A DNA stretch of 52,203 nt from Patescibacteria group bacterium (lineage in GTDB: Bacteria; Patescibacteriota; WWE3; UBA101185; UBA10185): positions 1-52,203 of the forward strand of contig JAFGOI010000006.1 of the NCBI GenBank assembly GCA_016926555.1, given 5' to 3'. The notes under the pieces are model-generated. The model was given only the letters and a program-made list of their open reading frames with translations. It searched no databases and was not told the origin of the DNA. A program made the translations under genes and the position numbers. Positions 28,625 to 38,832 of the stretch are shown in pieces. Every line of letters begins with the position of its first letter. Positions within the stretch are counted from its first letter, which is position 1.

Positions 28625-28724
28625 AGGGACAAACAGATACCCCCAAAACTTTGTCAACGAAAAATGAGGCGATTAATAACAAAGGTATATAAATCAATCT
28701 CTTTCCATTTTTCTTTTTTCCCAT
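28593..28724 (-). CDS. Small membrane protein MGKKKNGKRLIYIPLLLIASFFVDKVLGVSVCPFIEHPVFVPM (absent from ORF track)
   Basis: Strong SD (taggaggtttaagt) before ATG; basic N-terminus plus hydrophobic segment. Confidence 0.4.
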   Translation of the reverse strand: MGKKKNGKRLIYIPLLLIASFFVDKVLGVSVCPFIEHPVFVPM

Positions 28725-28760
28725 ACTTAAACCTCCTATAAATCTACACAAGAACTTATG

Positions 28761-29006
28761 TCAGACCAAATTTACCTCGTCGCCCTCACGCACTTTCTCT
28801 GAAACCTTAATCCCAACTTCCTGCCCTGCTTCTGCAGATTCTATATCTTTATGGTCATATTGCATTTCTGATACAGTCTGCTCAAAATCCGTTGTATTAC
28901 CTAGAAACTGAACTTCATCACCTACTTTTAAAGCATCCATAAGTTTTACTATCGCAACACCAATATTTGAGTAAAAATGTGTTACGTCACCCACTTTTGT
29001 AGGCAT
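28761..29006 (-). CDS. EF-Tu domain 2-like / translation elongation factor-like small protein
   Basis: KVGDVTHFYSNIGVAIVKLMDALKVGDEVQFLGNTTDFEQTVSEMQYDHKDIESAEAGQEVGIKV. Confidence 0.75.
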   Translation of the reverse strand: MPTKVGDVTHFYSNIGVAIVKLMDALKVGDEVQFLGNTTDFEQTVSEMQYDHKDIESAEAGQEVGIKVSEKVREGDEVNLV

Positions 29007-29123
29007 ATAAAATAGTCACCTCCTTAGTAATACTTAATTATTACTATGTGGCCGGATGCCTGTATTCTACTATAAAATATGAAAAATGTAATGTTTTACA
29101 GCTTTTTCTGGTATAACAAATAC

Positions 29124-30245
29124 ATGATTTCACAAATCACTGTAAACAAAGAAAATCTTTTGCATAATCTCAACCAGTTAAAAAAAGTTTTGCATAAAAA
29201 CGTTGGCACAATTGCGGTAATAAAAGCAAACGCATATGGGCATGGGCAAAACGAGGTAGCCAAAGTTATAGAAAAACACGTGGATTATTTCCAGGTAGAT
29301 GACCTGGCTGAGCTAAGCAGTCTGAGAAAAGTTACTAAAAAACCTATTCTTGTCTTTGGATATGTGAAAAACGATGAACTGGAACAAGCAATTAAACTAG
29401 GAGGAATACTGGGAATTTATGATCTAAAACGCGCGCAGATTCTCAACGAAATAGGTTCCAAAATAAATAAGAAAATAAAACTGCACATAAAAGTAGACGC
29501 CCACCTTGGCAGACAAGGAATTCTGCTGGAAAATCTTCCCGATTTTTTAAACGATTTTAAGAAATTGAGAAACGTCAAAGTTACGGGCGTTTACTCCCAC
29601 TTTGCAAATATAGAAGATACATCTGATTTTACGCACGCTCTAAAACAGATAGATACATTCCAAAAAGCAGTAATGCTGTTTGAGAAACGCGGATATAAAA
29701 ACTTTGCAAAACACATGTCATCCACATCAGGTGTTATGGTGTACGACCAGTTCACAAATTACTTTAATCTAGTTAGATTAGGAATCGGTTTATATGGTTT
29801 GTGGCCATCAGAAGATCTAAAAAATAGATTCGGTGAGACCATAGAACTAAAACCTGTCATGGAATGGAAAACGTGGGTCGCGCAAGTGAAAGAAGTCCCA
29901 AAAGGTTTCACAATTGGATATGGTCTAACTTATATGACACCCATAAAAAAGAAAATAGCGGTTGTACCTCAAGGTTACAGTGATGGTTACGATAGATTGT
30001 TGTCTAACACAGGAGAAGTGCTAATAAAAGGAAAAAGATGCAGAGTTTTAGGAAGAGTCGCGATGAATATGTTCATGGTAGATGTGACAAGAATTAAGGA
30101 TGTAAAAGTTGAGGATGAAGTTGTTTTACTTGGGAAACAGGGAAAAGAGGAAATTACTGCTGAAGAAATTGCCAGAAAGATTAACACTATCAATTATGAG
30201 GTTGTTTCGCGGGTGAACCCGTTATTAGATAGGGTTGTTGTTTAA
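29124..30245 (+). CDS. alr: Alanine racemase
   Basis: IAVIKANAYGHG PLP-Lys motif; FNLVRLGIGLYGLWP; start chosen at MISQITVNKENLLHNL. Confidence 0.93.
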   Translation: MISQITVNKENLLHNLNQLKKVLHKNVGTIAVIKANAYGHGQNEVAKVIEKHVDYFQVDDLAELSSLRKVTKKPILVFGYVKNDELEQAIKLGGILGIYDLKRAQILNEIGSKINKKIKLHIKVDAHLGRQGILLENLPDFLNDFKKLRNVKVTGVYSHFANIEDTSDFTHALKQIDTFQKAVMLFEKRGYKNFAKHMSSTSGVMVYDQFTNYFNLVRLGIGLYGLWPSEDLKNRFGETIELKPVMEWKTWVAQVKEVPKGFTIGYGLTYMTPIKKKIAVVPQGYSDGYDRLLSNTGEVLIKGKRCRVLGRVAMNMFMVDVTRIKDVKVEDEVVLLGKQGKEEITAEEIARKINTINYEVVSRVNPLLDRVVV

Positions 30246-30254
30246 ACTTGCTTC

Positions 30255-30306
30255 GGGATCGCGTTCTGTTCAACTTGTTTCTTTTTGTTGTGTTGAACGC
30301 GATCCC
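30255..30306. repeat. Long stem-loop: 12-bp perfect stem gggatcgcgttc/gaacgcgatccc
   Basis: Read directly; lies between convergent alr and the small minus-strand ORF. Confidence 0.65.
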
Positions 30307-30314
30307 AGGCCAGG

Positions 30315-30521
30315 CTACTGTTGCTTCATGTATTCCACGGCGATATAGTTCTGCGCCCTTTCGGGCACATCCCGCCATTTCCACCGGGAATACTCGTAGG
30401 CCTCCGGACGGGGGAGGCCGGCATCTAAACCCAGGGCGAAACGGCGATCTCGATCCGATCGCCCCGAGTCGTCCCACCACTCACCGCACGCCTCCTTTGC
30501 CTCCGCCAAATTTTGGCTCAC
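30315..30521 (-). CDS. Small 68-aa GC-rich protein, GTG start
   Basis: aaggagg SD 8 nt from GTG; VSQNLAEAKEACGEWWDDSGRSDRDRRFALGLDAGLPRPEAYEYSRWKWRDVPERAQNYIAVEYMKQQ. Confidence 0.55.
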   Translation of the reverse strand: MSQNLAEAKEACGEWWDDSGRSDRDRRFALGLDAGLPRPEAYEYSRWKWRDVPERAQNYIAVEYMKQQ

Positions 30522-30665
30522 CTCTCTCACCTCCTTTTCTACAAGATTTCCACAATTATACTATGAGCCGCCCGGAAAGAAAATCCTGTGCAAATCCCCC
30601 CAATTTCACAAAAGTAGCGAATTAAACAAACTCAGTTGAACTAGTGTATCATCAGAAAGAACCAC

Positions 30666-31886
30666 ATGCAGGAAACAAAAACTAACAAAAAATTCATAAA
30701 AACTGCTACCGCTTTATTACTTTTTCTATTTTTAGTAGGAGGGGGCTATTTACTTTATATTAATCTCAAACCAAAACCTTCCCTGGAACAAAAGTTCGTA
30801 GTTGAGGAAAGAAACCTTACTTCTACAACCTCACCTTTTGGAAAAATCCTTAATCATGATGAAGAACAACCTATGGTTAATGCTGAGGAAATTCCGAAAG
30901 AACTCGCACCCACTCATGAATCAACAACTTTCTCAGTTCCGGAAAAATACGAAATACCCCAAGCGTCACATACATACCAAACTTTTAATAACTGCGGGCC
31001 TGCAACTTTATCGATGATCCTCTCTTATTACGATATAAACGTTAATCAGAAAGAACTCGGGGATTTAATGCGCCCCTATCAACATCCCAAAGGCGATAAT
31101 GATGATAAAACTATATTCCCTTCCGAATTTATGGAATGGGCTCAAGTTTACGGAGAAGAAAAAAACTTAAAAGTAATTTACAGACCAAACGGAAGTATAG
31201 AACTACTCAAACTATTCATATCAAACGATATTCCCGTCGTGGTAAAAATGTGGTTAAACACAAAAGAAGACATTGGACACTTTGTTTTAGCCCGTGGATA
31301 CGATGAAACAAAACAAATAATTCTTAAAGACGATTCTTATTACGGCCCAAACAAAAAAGTGGAGTATTTTGACTTTATGTCTATGTGGCAGTCGTTTAAT
31401 TACAGCTACATTGTTTTATACACACCCGAGCAAGAAAGTGTAATTAAAAGCATTCTCGGACCAGAAATAAACGAATACACTGCATGGGAAAACGCGGTCG
31501 TTAAGGCACATAAAGAACACGATCTAGATCCTGAAAACATATACCCGTTTTTTAACTTATCTGTCGGCTATTATCACATAGGAGAATATGAAAACTCTAT
31601 TAAATACTTTGAGCAGGTAGAAAAAAGGCTTCCGAGAAGGATGCTTTGGTATCAAATAGAACCAATTAAGGCTTACCAAAAAACGGGAAGCTATGATAAA
31701 GTGTTTCAAATTATCGAACACATATTAAATGATAACAATCTCGCTTTTTCGGAACTTTACTACATCAGAGGTGAAATTTATTTGGAACAAAATAATACTG
31801 CCGCCGCAAAAACTGAATTCGAAACAGCATTAAAGTACAATAAAAACTATATTCCCGCCAAGGAAATTCTTGAGAAATTAGAATAA
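30666..31886 (+). CDS. N-terminally anchored C39-like peptidase with C-terminal TPR repeats
   Basis: FNNCGPATLSMILSYYDINVNQKELGDLM; GHFVLARGYD; TPR-like FFNLSVGYYHIGEYENSIKYFEQ. Confidence 0.8.
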   Translation: MQETKTNKKFIKTATALLLFLFLVGGGYLLYINLKPKPSLEQKFVVEERNLTSTTSPFGKILNHDEEQPMVNAEEIPKELAPTHESTTFSVPEKYEIPQASHTYQTFNNCGPATLSMILSYYDINVNQKELGDLMRPYQHPKGDNDDKTIFPSEFMEWAQVYGEEKNLKVIYRPNGSIELLKLFISNDIPVVVKMWLNTKEDIGHFVLARGYDETKQIILKDDSYYGPNKKVEYFDFMSMWQSFNYSYIVLYTPEQESVIKSILGPEINEYTAWENAVVKAHKEHDLDPENIYPFFNLSVGYYHIGEYENSIKYFEQVEKRLPRRMLWYQIEPIKAYQKTGSYDKVFQIIEHILNDNNLAFSELYYIRGEIYLEQNNTAAAKTEFETALKYNKNYIPAKEILEKLE

Positions 31887-31929
31887 ACTCTTGATAAGAC
31901 GAGTGCGACTGCCATTCACAAAATATTTA

Positions 31930-33024
31930 TTACTCTGACTCTAGATTCTCGTTAAAGAAATCTACGGTTCTTTGCATAGCCGTTTCAAAATGGGGTGACT
32001 CTATATTATGCCCGCCGCCTTCATATTCATAAAACTCATATTCTTTATCATTCTCAATGAGAACCTTCTCCAAATCTCGTGAATAGCTAATATCAACAAC
32101 AGGATCATTTACTGCATGATGCAGCTGGACAGGATTTTCTAAATACTCAATATTTTTCGTGAGTGAAATACCTGCCCAGAATTCATCATCAAAATCTATC
32201 TCTTCAGGATTGTTCATTAGTTTTTGTATTTCAAGATCCGTCCTAGTAGGTTCTCTGTCTCGCTCTGCTTCTTCTTCCTCAGGTGTACGGGGGCTTCTAA
32301 CATAACTCGTATCATGCAAACCATATTCCGAAAAGTCTTTATAGCTGTAAACCGCTCCCGACCATATTACACCGGCTTTTATTTCATCTGAAACTAACAT
32401 TGCCCGCAAAACTAAATTTCCCGACATACTATGTCCCCACATGCCTATTTTATCCGGATTAACATAGTCTAGTTTCTGTAGACTTTTCAAAGCGTTTAGG
32501 GCGTCCATCATATACACCGGGGAAAAGTATGAACTGGAAGGAGTACCTTCAGACTTTCCATGCCCCCTCAAATCTATCTTAAATACGACAAATCCGTTTT
32601 TTGCGAGATTATCTACATAAGAAACATACTTTTCCGTAGTAGCATATTGATGAGGCGGGATATAGCCATGATTAAATACTATTGCACTAAATCCACCTTC
32701 AGGCGGTTCCTCGTTTGGCACAGTCAACAGACCATATATTTTGTACCCGTAACTTTTATAGCTAACGATATATCTTTTGTAGTTTGAACCATCAGGCAGT
32801 TCTTCTTCGATCATAGGTTTGCCGAAATCGTATTTTAAGGTCCTTAGATACTTTATGTTAATTGGAGAAAAATATTTTGCGGTTTCTTCCACATCACTAC
32901 TAGAAAAACTCTCGAAATCAATATCAAGAAATTCAACTTTCTCATCGGCAGATAGACTTAAATATTTCGCAACTAAGATAAAAACAGCTAAAGAGATAAA
33001 AAATATTAACAATACCCTTTTCAC
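31930..33024 (-). CDS. Alpha/beta hydrolase (S9/dienelactone hydrolase-like), membrane-anchored
   Basis: IVFNHGYIPP, GMWGHSMSGNLVLRAML, HAVNDPVVDISYSRDL, GGHNIESP. Confidence 0.88.
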   Translation of the reverse strand: MKRVLLIFFISLAVFILVAKYLSLSADEKVEFLDIDFESFSSSDVEETAKYFSPINIKYLRTLKYDFGKPMIEEELPDGSNYKRYIVSYKSYGYKIYGLLTVPNEEPPEGGFSAIVFNHGYIPPHQYATTEKYVSYVDNLAKNGFVVFKIDLRGHGKSEGTPSSSYFSPVYMMDALNALKSLQKLDYVNPDKIGMWGHSMSGNLVLRAMLVSDEIKAGVIWSGAVYSYKDFSEYGLHDTSYVRSPRTPEEEEAERDREPTRTDLEIQKLMNNPEEIDFDDEFWAGISLTKNIEYLENPVQLHHAVNDPVVDISYSRDLEKVLIENDKEYEFYEYEGGGHNIESPHFETAMQRTVDFFNENLESE

Positions 33025-33076
33025 AGTCTCTTCATTTTATCATGCTAATACAGGCTTATTCTGGTAACATACAAGC

Positions 33077-33673
33077 ATGTTTAATATATACAGCGGGTTT
33101 TTAGCTGGATTGTCTGTGGGAATATACTGCATCGGAACATGCTTGCCGCTATTTATGCCGATACTAATGTCAAATAAGAGAACTACAAAAAGTATTTTTC
33201 TACTGGTACTGGAATTTTCACTGGGCAGGTTGTTAGGTTACTTACTATTTGGCTTTATTATTGGATACCTAGGGCAGATAACTAGAAGCGGCACCATCCA
33301 TCTGATAGTTGGCCTGGCAAGTATATGGACTGGAATATTGATGGTACTTTATTCCCTGGGGACAATAGATAAAAAAATGTGCGCGTTCTTACCTTTCTCG
33401 AAAATAAAGTGGGCACTTCTTGTTGGCTTTTTAACGGGTGTAAATATTTGCCCGCCATTTCTGGCATCACTAACACATGTGTTTAATTTGATGAATGTGC
33501 TATGGGCGGTGCTCTACTTCTTCTTGTTCTTTCTGGGAACTAGTGTATATATCATACCCATGGCATTATTCGGAGTCTTTACTAAGTCAACAGTTATACA
33601 GAAACTGGCTCAAGTCAGCGGGGTACTAATTGGAATATATTTTATAGTTAAGAACTTTTTTCTTTTTTTATAG
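33077..33673 (+). CDS. TauE/SafE- or UreH-like (DsbD-type) multi-span membrane protein
   Basis: GFLAGLSVGIYCIGTCLPLFMPILMS; WALLVGFLTGVNICPPFLASL. Confidence 0.7.
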   Translation: MFNIYSGFLAGLSVGIYCIGTCLPLFMPILMSNKRTTKSIFLLVLEFSLGRLLGYLLFGFIIGYLGQITRSGTIHLIVGLASIWTGILMVLYSLGTIDKKMCAFLPFSKIKWALLVGFLTGVNICPPFLASLTHVFNLMNVLWAVLYFFLFFLGTSVYIIPMALFGVFTKSTVIQKLAQVSGVLIGIYFIVKNFFLFL

Positions 33674-34271
33674 CGTCCACGAGCACGATTTTAAAATAAT
33701 GCCACCTAACAACAATATGCAGCGCAGCAGTAACAAGCATTACCAAACCTGAGTATTTATGTGTCTCCGAAACACTTCTACTTGGAGAGGTTAGCATCAA
33801 TATTCCAGTTATTCCCGTTACAAGAAATGACGTAAGAAGAACCACATTCCAGAAAAACCGAAACGACTTTTGTGTTAGAAATATGTGCTTTTGTTTCATT
33901 GGCGCTCTTTCAACTAAATACCAGTATACAAAATACACCGCGATAGGTATAAAAACACCCCACATGTATTTTTGCAGGTAAATGTTTGAATTTGAGGCCA
34001 CAAGCTGTTCGATGGAAAGATTCGCAGGCTCACTTTCCAGCACTACTTTGTTTATTGCTCCACTGTCCAAATCTACTTCTTCTCTCGAAGGATCTATTAC
34101 CCTATCTGCATTATACTCATTATTGCCCTGACTAATTTCAACGCGATCTGAAGGAGCTGGTTCACTGTGATCGCATATATCGTTACCATCAGAATCGACA
34201 TATCTATTACACAACCCGGGAGACGGATCATTTATTCTTCCAAACGGACAATCTAGCCACGCAATTTGCAT
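33648..34271 (-). CDS. DUF4405-like membrane protein with N-terminal Cys-rich CPFGRINDPSPGLCNRYVDSDGNDICDHS motif
   Basis: Four Cys in N-terminal motif; C-terminal helices with conserved His. Confidence 0.7.
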   Translation of the reverse strand: MQIAWLDCPFGRINDPSPGLCNRYVDSDGNDICDHSEPAPSDRVEISQGNNEYNADRVIDPSREEVDLDSGAINKVVLESEPANLSIEQLVASNSNIYLQKYMWGVFIPIAVYFVYWYLVERAPMKQKHIFLTQKSFRFFWNVVLLTSFLVTGITGILMLTSPSRSVSETHKYSGLVMLVTAALHIVVRWHYFKIVLVDAIKKEKSS

Positions 34272-34314
34272 ATAGGAATTTTACCAGTAATTTATAAATG
34301 CTAAAATCGCTTTG

Positions 34315-35457
34315 ATGCAAAAAAAAGATATTGGAATAATAGTTGTAATAGTAGGTGTGCTGATTTCTATATTTTTTGTCAACCATTCTCTCTCAAAAAA
34401 ATCCACCTCCCAAGTTTCCACAGATAGAGAACAAAAGGAGGTGAAATATAAAGAAGCAAGTTGGTACGAGCAACTGGCCAATGGAACTGTAAGGTGCAAT
34501 CTTTGTCCAAACAGATGCACTTTGGGTGAAGGACAAAGGGGAATCTGCAACGTAAGGCAGAATATTGGGGGCAAACTTTATAGTCTTGTGTACGGAAATC
34601 CAGTAAGCATAGCTGTTGACCCTATTGAGAAAAAACCTCTTTTCCACTTTCTTCCTGGAAGTAAAGCCTACTCGCTGGCTACGGCTGGTTGTAACTTAGA
34701 CTGCAAATACTGTCAAAACTGGGATATCGCCCACAGAATGCCAGAAGAACTGCAGAACACACCAATGACACCAGAAGAGGTTGTGCAAAACGCGTTAAAC
34801 TCTAACGCAGAAATTATAGCATTCACATACAATGAACCAACTGTCTGGTATGAATATATGCTTGATATCGCCAAAAAAGCAAAAGAAAATAATCTACGAA
34901 CTGTAGCTATATCAAGTGGTTACATCAATCAAGAACCTCTAAAGGAACTATTGCCATATTTGGACGCTTATAAAGTTGACCTCAAATCTTTTAACGAAGA
35001 AACATACGAAACGCTTATGAACGGGCAGCTCGAACCTGTATTAAACACTATAAAAACAATTTCTGAAACGGACACCTGGCTGGAACTAGTTTATCTTGTT
35101 GTCCCAACATATACAGATAATTTGGGCGAGATTAAGGAAATGTGCGAATGGATTAAAGACAATGTAGGAGATGAAGTGCCGCTTCATTTTTCAAGATTCT
35201 GGCCACAATATAAGCTTACAAATCTCCCTCCAACACCTGAAGAATCTCTTAAATCGGCGAGAAAGACATGCCAGGATGTTGGACTTAAATATGTGTATGT
35301 TGGAAACATCCAGTATATAGAGGGAGGGACTACTTACTGTCCAAGCAACGAAGAAGCCGTTATTGTAAGAGACGGATATTTCATAAAGGAAAACTTGGTA
35401 AATGCAGAAGGAATTGCAGAGGGCTGTGATGAAACTATTCCTGGAGTCTGGAAATAA
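34315..35457 (+). CDS. amrS: AmmeMemoRadiSam system radical SAM enzyme with N-terminal membrane anchor
   Basis: RCNLCPNRCTLGEGQRGICNVRQN; AGCNLDCKYCQNWDIAHRMPEE; N-terminal hydrophobic IGIIVVIVGVLISIFFV. Confidence 0.9.
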   Translation: MQKKDIGIIVVIVGVLISIFFVNHSLSKKSTSQVSTDREQKEVKYKEASWYEQLANGTVRCNLCPNRCTLGEGQRGICNVRQNIGGKLYSLVYGNPVSIAVDPIEKKPLFHFLPGSKAYSLATAGCNLDCKYCQNWDIAHRMPEELQNTPMTPEEVVQNALNSNAEIIAFTYNEPTVWYEYMLDIAKKAKENNLRTVAISSGYINQEPLKELLPYLDAYKVDLKSFNEETYETLMNGQLEPVLNTIKTISETDTWLELVYLVVPTYTDNLGEIKEMCEWIKDNVGDEVPLHFSRFWPQYKLTNLPPTPEESLKSARKTCQDVGLKYVYVGNIQYIEGGTTYCPSNEEAVIVRDGYFIKENLVNAEGIAEGCDETIPGVWK

Positions 35458-37390
35458 GTAACACGTTTAACACAGCAAGTACTATTAAAATATAAAGAAC
35501 ATAATACACTCCAAAAACAGGAAGCAGAATCGTGCTCGTTAGTAAAGCCCCCGCACTTCCTCCGAATAAATCATGCGCATAAATATAACCGGGATTATTA
35601 CCAACCATCATGTATCTTCTATTTAAAATAGAAAATGCCCCGCCGCCCAACATTCCAAAAGAGAAAATACTTATAAACCAATAAACAGAATTGTTTGAAA
35701 GACTAGTGCCTAACATAAGAACAAAAACTACCATTCCTAATATATACAATAAAAATATACGCAGCAGATTATCGTTACTAACGTTTAATCTGCGAGATAA
35801 ATAAACACCGAAAGCTATTCCGATCAATACATACGAAAAGAGCAGACTCAATTGGCTGTACAAATATCCGATTTTCACCTGGAAAAAAAGAATTACTAAT
35901 ACTTCAAGCGACAATAGAATAAAACTCGATGCAGACATCAAATAACCCATTTTTCTATTTAAATTAGAACCTGCGTACAGATAGAAATATAAAAGCAATA
36001 AAGAAATCGGCAATAACCTTGACAAACTAAGTATCATTTCAGGCAGCTTAAAATTAAACATTGTCTGCCAAAACATCTGCTGGTACAAAAAGGCTGTAGG
36101 ATGATAATCACTGTTAGGTACTACCTCTGTTTCGTTTATTTTGTTTATAAGTTCATTATTACGAAAATCCTCCTTTACTAACCAAAAATGATCTTTCCAC
36201 CGGTCACTGATGTTCTCCTCGTGTATTTCTATAGGGCTTTCACTGGATACCAGAACTATTTGATCCTCAAGAAATAGCAACTCTGTCTCGGGATACACAT
36301 CATTTAACGCACCATATACTGAAGAAATAAACCTTAGTGCTTCTTGACTCTGATAGCTTGTGGGAAGATCAACCACTATATTTAATGTGCCGTCTTTTTC
36401 AGTGATATCTCTCAAATCACGAAAAAACTCATAAGTAAAATATCTGTTTGATGATAACGTGTCCGGGTTTCCTAAATCTAATATAACCATGTTCCATTTC
36501 CTATCCATTTCTTTCACATTTTTCCTAGGATCGCCTATATATATGATTACATCTTCACCCATAATTTCCTTTTCTAAGGAAAGCAATAGCTCATCAATTT
36601 CCATAAAACCAACACTAGTCGCGGCTGAATTGATTGATACCGCTCTACACAAATTCGGATTTCCAACTAGCAGAACATTATCCATGTTTTTACTTAAAGG
36701 GAACAACACATTAAGCAGTTTCTCTGATTCATATACATCATCACCAGTAAATCCCAACTCGCCATTAATGTAGTACTGTTGCGTGCCGGTATTTTCCGTA
36801 ACAAGAATGTGATTGTATTTTGAGTTTACTAAACTTTTTATATTAGAATACTGCGAAGAATAGAGCCAAAAATTTATCTTCTTACCTAAAGGGAAGAATG
36901 TCGTAGACAAAAAGTACGCAAACACTAATCCTCCGATCCCAAATCCGATAGTTTCATATATGTACGCTTTATTTACTTCACTTCTCCCCCACACGGAAAC
37001 ACCGTAACTAAACAGCCCCCCAACCAAAAAACAGAATGCCGACAAAACCAAAATGATAGTTAACAAACTCAGACCCAACCCCGGGATTTCTCCATACGGG
37101 ACCAATGAGTATCTGAGTACTTTCAAAACGACCAGCAACACAGGAACAAGCAGCGATACGAAACTGATCAAAACAACTACTTCTCTATATGGGAATCTCT
37201 TTCCCACAATTCTTGGAAAAAACATACTTCCCAATCCCGTGAAGAGAAACCAGACCCCAAGAGATATACCATAATATAGTTCATTACCATAGAACAAAGT
37301 TGCAATTTCTCTTAGTAATACTGTTTGGGAAAGTATTGACAGTACGCCCAAAAAGGCAAAATACAAAATCCACTTAAGCGAAGTTCTCAT
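35435..37390 (-). CDS. Integral-membrane spermidine synthase-like protein
   Basis: N-terminal TM block ILSQTVLLREIATLFYGNELYYGISLGVWFLFTGLGS; central Rossmann-like domain; C-terminal TM block. Confidence 0.75.
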   Translation of the reverse strand: MRTSLKWILYFAFLGVLSILSQTVLLREIATLFYGNELYYGISLGVWFLFTGLGSMFFPRIVGKRFPYREVVVLISFVSLLVPVLLVVLKVLRYSLVPYGEIPGLGLSLLTIILVLSAFCFLVGGLFSYGVSVWGRSEVNKAYIYETIGFGIGGLVFAYFLSTTFFPLGKKINFWLYSSQYSNIKSLVNSKYNHILVTENTGTQQYYINGELGFTGDDVYESEKLLNVLFPLSKNMDNVLLVGNPNLCRAVSINSAATSVGFMEIDELLLSLEKEIMGEDVIIYIGDPRKNVKEMDRKWNMVILDLGNPDTLSSNRYFTYEFFRDLRDITEKDGTLNIVVDLPTSYQSQEALRFISSVYGALNDVYPETELLFLEDQIVLVSSESPIEIHEENISDRWKDHFWLVKEDFRNNELINKINETEVVPNSDYHPTAFLYQQMFWQTMFNFKLPEMILSLSRLLPISLLLLYFYLYAGSNLNRKMGYLMSASSFILLSLEVLVILFFQVKIGYLYSQLSLLFSYVLIGIAFGVYLSRRLNVSNDNLLRIFLLYILGMVVFVLMLGTSLSNNSVYWFISIFSFGMLGGGAFSILNRRYMMVGNNPGYIYAHDLFGGSAGALLTSTILLPVFGVYYVLYILIVLAVLNVLLISRLQE

Positions 37391-37412
37391 GAGACTATTA
37401 TAAACCGAGCAC

Positions 37413-38183
37413 CTATTCCGGGATTAGGCCTGTACATCTCCAATTAACTTCAACAGTTCTATCTTCGTAAACAACGCAAGCAGGATTACACCCCGGTTTT
37501 TCAGCATCTAAATCAAACCACCAAGTTTTCGAGTTTTCATTATAGAATGCCTCTCCTTTTAAACTCCCTTCGTTTATACATTCGCTTGTTTCAGCAATTT
37601 CGCGTGCATCTTTTTCGGACATCAATCCCTCAACACTTGATATTACTTCTTGAGGCAGTTCTGAGCAGAAAAACCCGATTTCAATAAACTCGTCCATTTC
37701 TTCGCCTACCTTATAAATAACGCAACCAATATTTTCATACTTTAACGGCTCAACGTTATTTAACCGCGACGAACTTCCTATATTATACTTGTAACGCTCA
37801 AATCCGAGGTCTAGTAAGACTGTTTTCACACTTGAATACAAATTGGAGACCTTTTCCACTCTATCTGCATCTTCCTGCGTAAACTTGAATTTATACCCTA
37901 CTACGCTAAGTTCTACTTCATTTTCTTTTGTCTGCCAATTGATAGTTTCACGGCTTAATTCTTCTTTCCCCCGTTGAACAGCGTCACCAATTTTATCTAA
38001 TACAGATGTTAATGTTTCCTCAACTTTTTCTGTCTCGGTATTTCTCTTTTCGTTAGTTTTTTCCGTATTTTTGGGAACTCTACTCTCTTCTTTGGATCCT
38101 ATAAGTTGCTTATTTAATATCACAACCACGATCATAATAGTTACTGCAGATATTATTAATAATACTGTATTTCCATTTTTCAC
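37413..38183 (-). CDS. Hypothetical membrane-anchored protein
   Basis: Single N-terminal TM, extracytoplasmic body with Cys. Confidence 0.6.
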   Translation of the reverse strand: MKNGNTVLLIISAVTIMIVVVILNKQLIGSKEESRVPKNTEKTNEKRNTETEKVEETLTSVLDKIGDAVQRGKEELSRETINWQTKENEVELSVVGYKFKFTQEDADRVEKVSNLYSSVKTVLLDLGFERYKYNIGSSSRLNNVEPLKYENIGCVIYKVGEEMDEFIEIGFFCSELPQEVISSVEGLMSEKDAREIAETSECINEGSLKGEAFYNENSKTWWFDLDAEKPGCNPACVVYEDRTVEVNWRCTGLIPE

Positions 38184-38327
38184 AGTTATATTATACAGCT
38201 AAAATTATGGGGATTATTAAGTTATTATATAATGCAGTATTATTAATATATCGTCTTGACATACACTTTGAGTACTATAGATACAAGGCGTACTTGGTAG
38301 GAAGTTTTTTTACTATCGGGGAGGAAA

Positions 38328-38804
38328 ATGATGGAAAACTTATCTGATAAACTAAGAATACATTGGCACAACTGTAACCAAGCTACAACTGAGTTCGCGA
38401 AAGCTGTTCCGGCTGATCGGTGGTCTGAAAAAGCCTTCGACCCTAGATTTAAGTCCTTTTCGTGGGAATTCAGCTGTCTAGTTAGAACTAGATTATGCTA
38501 TTTAAAAGCCTTCCAAACCGGATATCTTGAATTTCGTCATCAGGAAGATATTCCCGATAAAGATGTTGTGATGTCCTGGGACAAAAACTATATTCTTGAA
38601 AAACTAGAAGTAACATCCATAGGCATATTTAAGGAAATTGAAGTTTTAGATACACCTGAAAAAGTCGATATGGCAACGTGGCTTCTTGAACACGAAAGAA
38701 TACATCAGGGCAAACTTATACTATACTTTGCAAAAACGGAGTTGCTAATACCTGAAGAATTCAAAAAAACCTGGGGACAGGAAAATTTCCCCGACAGACG
38801 ATAG
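38328..38804 (+). CDS. DinB-like four-helix protein
   Basis: KLRIHWHNCNQATTEFAKAVPADRWSEKAFDPRFKSFSWEF...WLLEHERIHQGKLILYF. Confidence 0.65.
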   Translation: MMENLSDKLRIHWHNCNQATTEFAKAVPADRWSEKAFDPRFKSFSWEFSCLVRTRLCYLKAFQTGYLEFRHQEDIPDKDVVMSWDKNYILEKLEVTSIGIFKEIEVLDTPEKVDMATWLLEHERIHQGKLILYFAKTELLIPEEFKKTWGQENFPDRR

Positions 38805-38832
38805 CCTTCAGGAGAGCATCTCACATTTGTTC

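Noticed and set aside
30248-30625. Plus-strand 125-aa Pro/Arg-rich ORF
   Set aside because: Low-complexity frame antisense to the better supported 30315-30521 gene with a strong SD.
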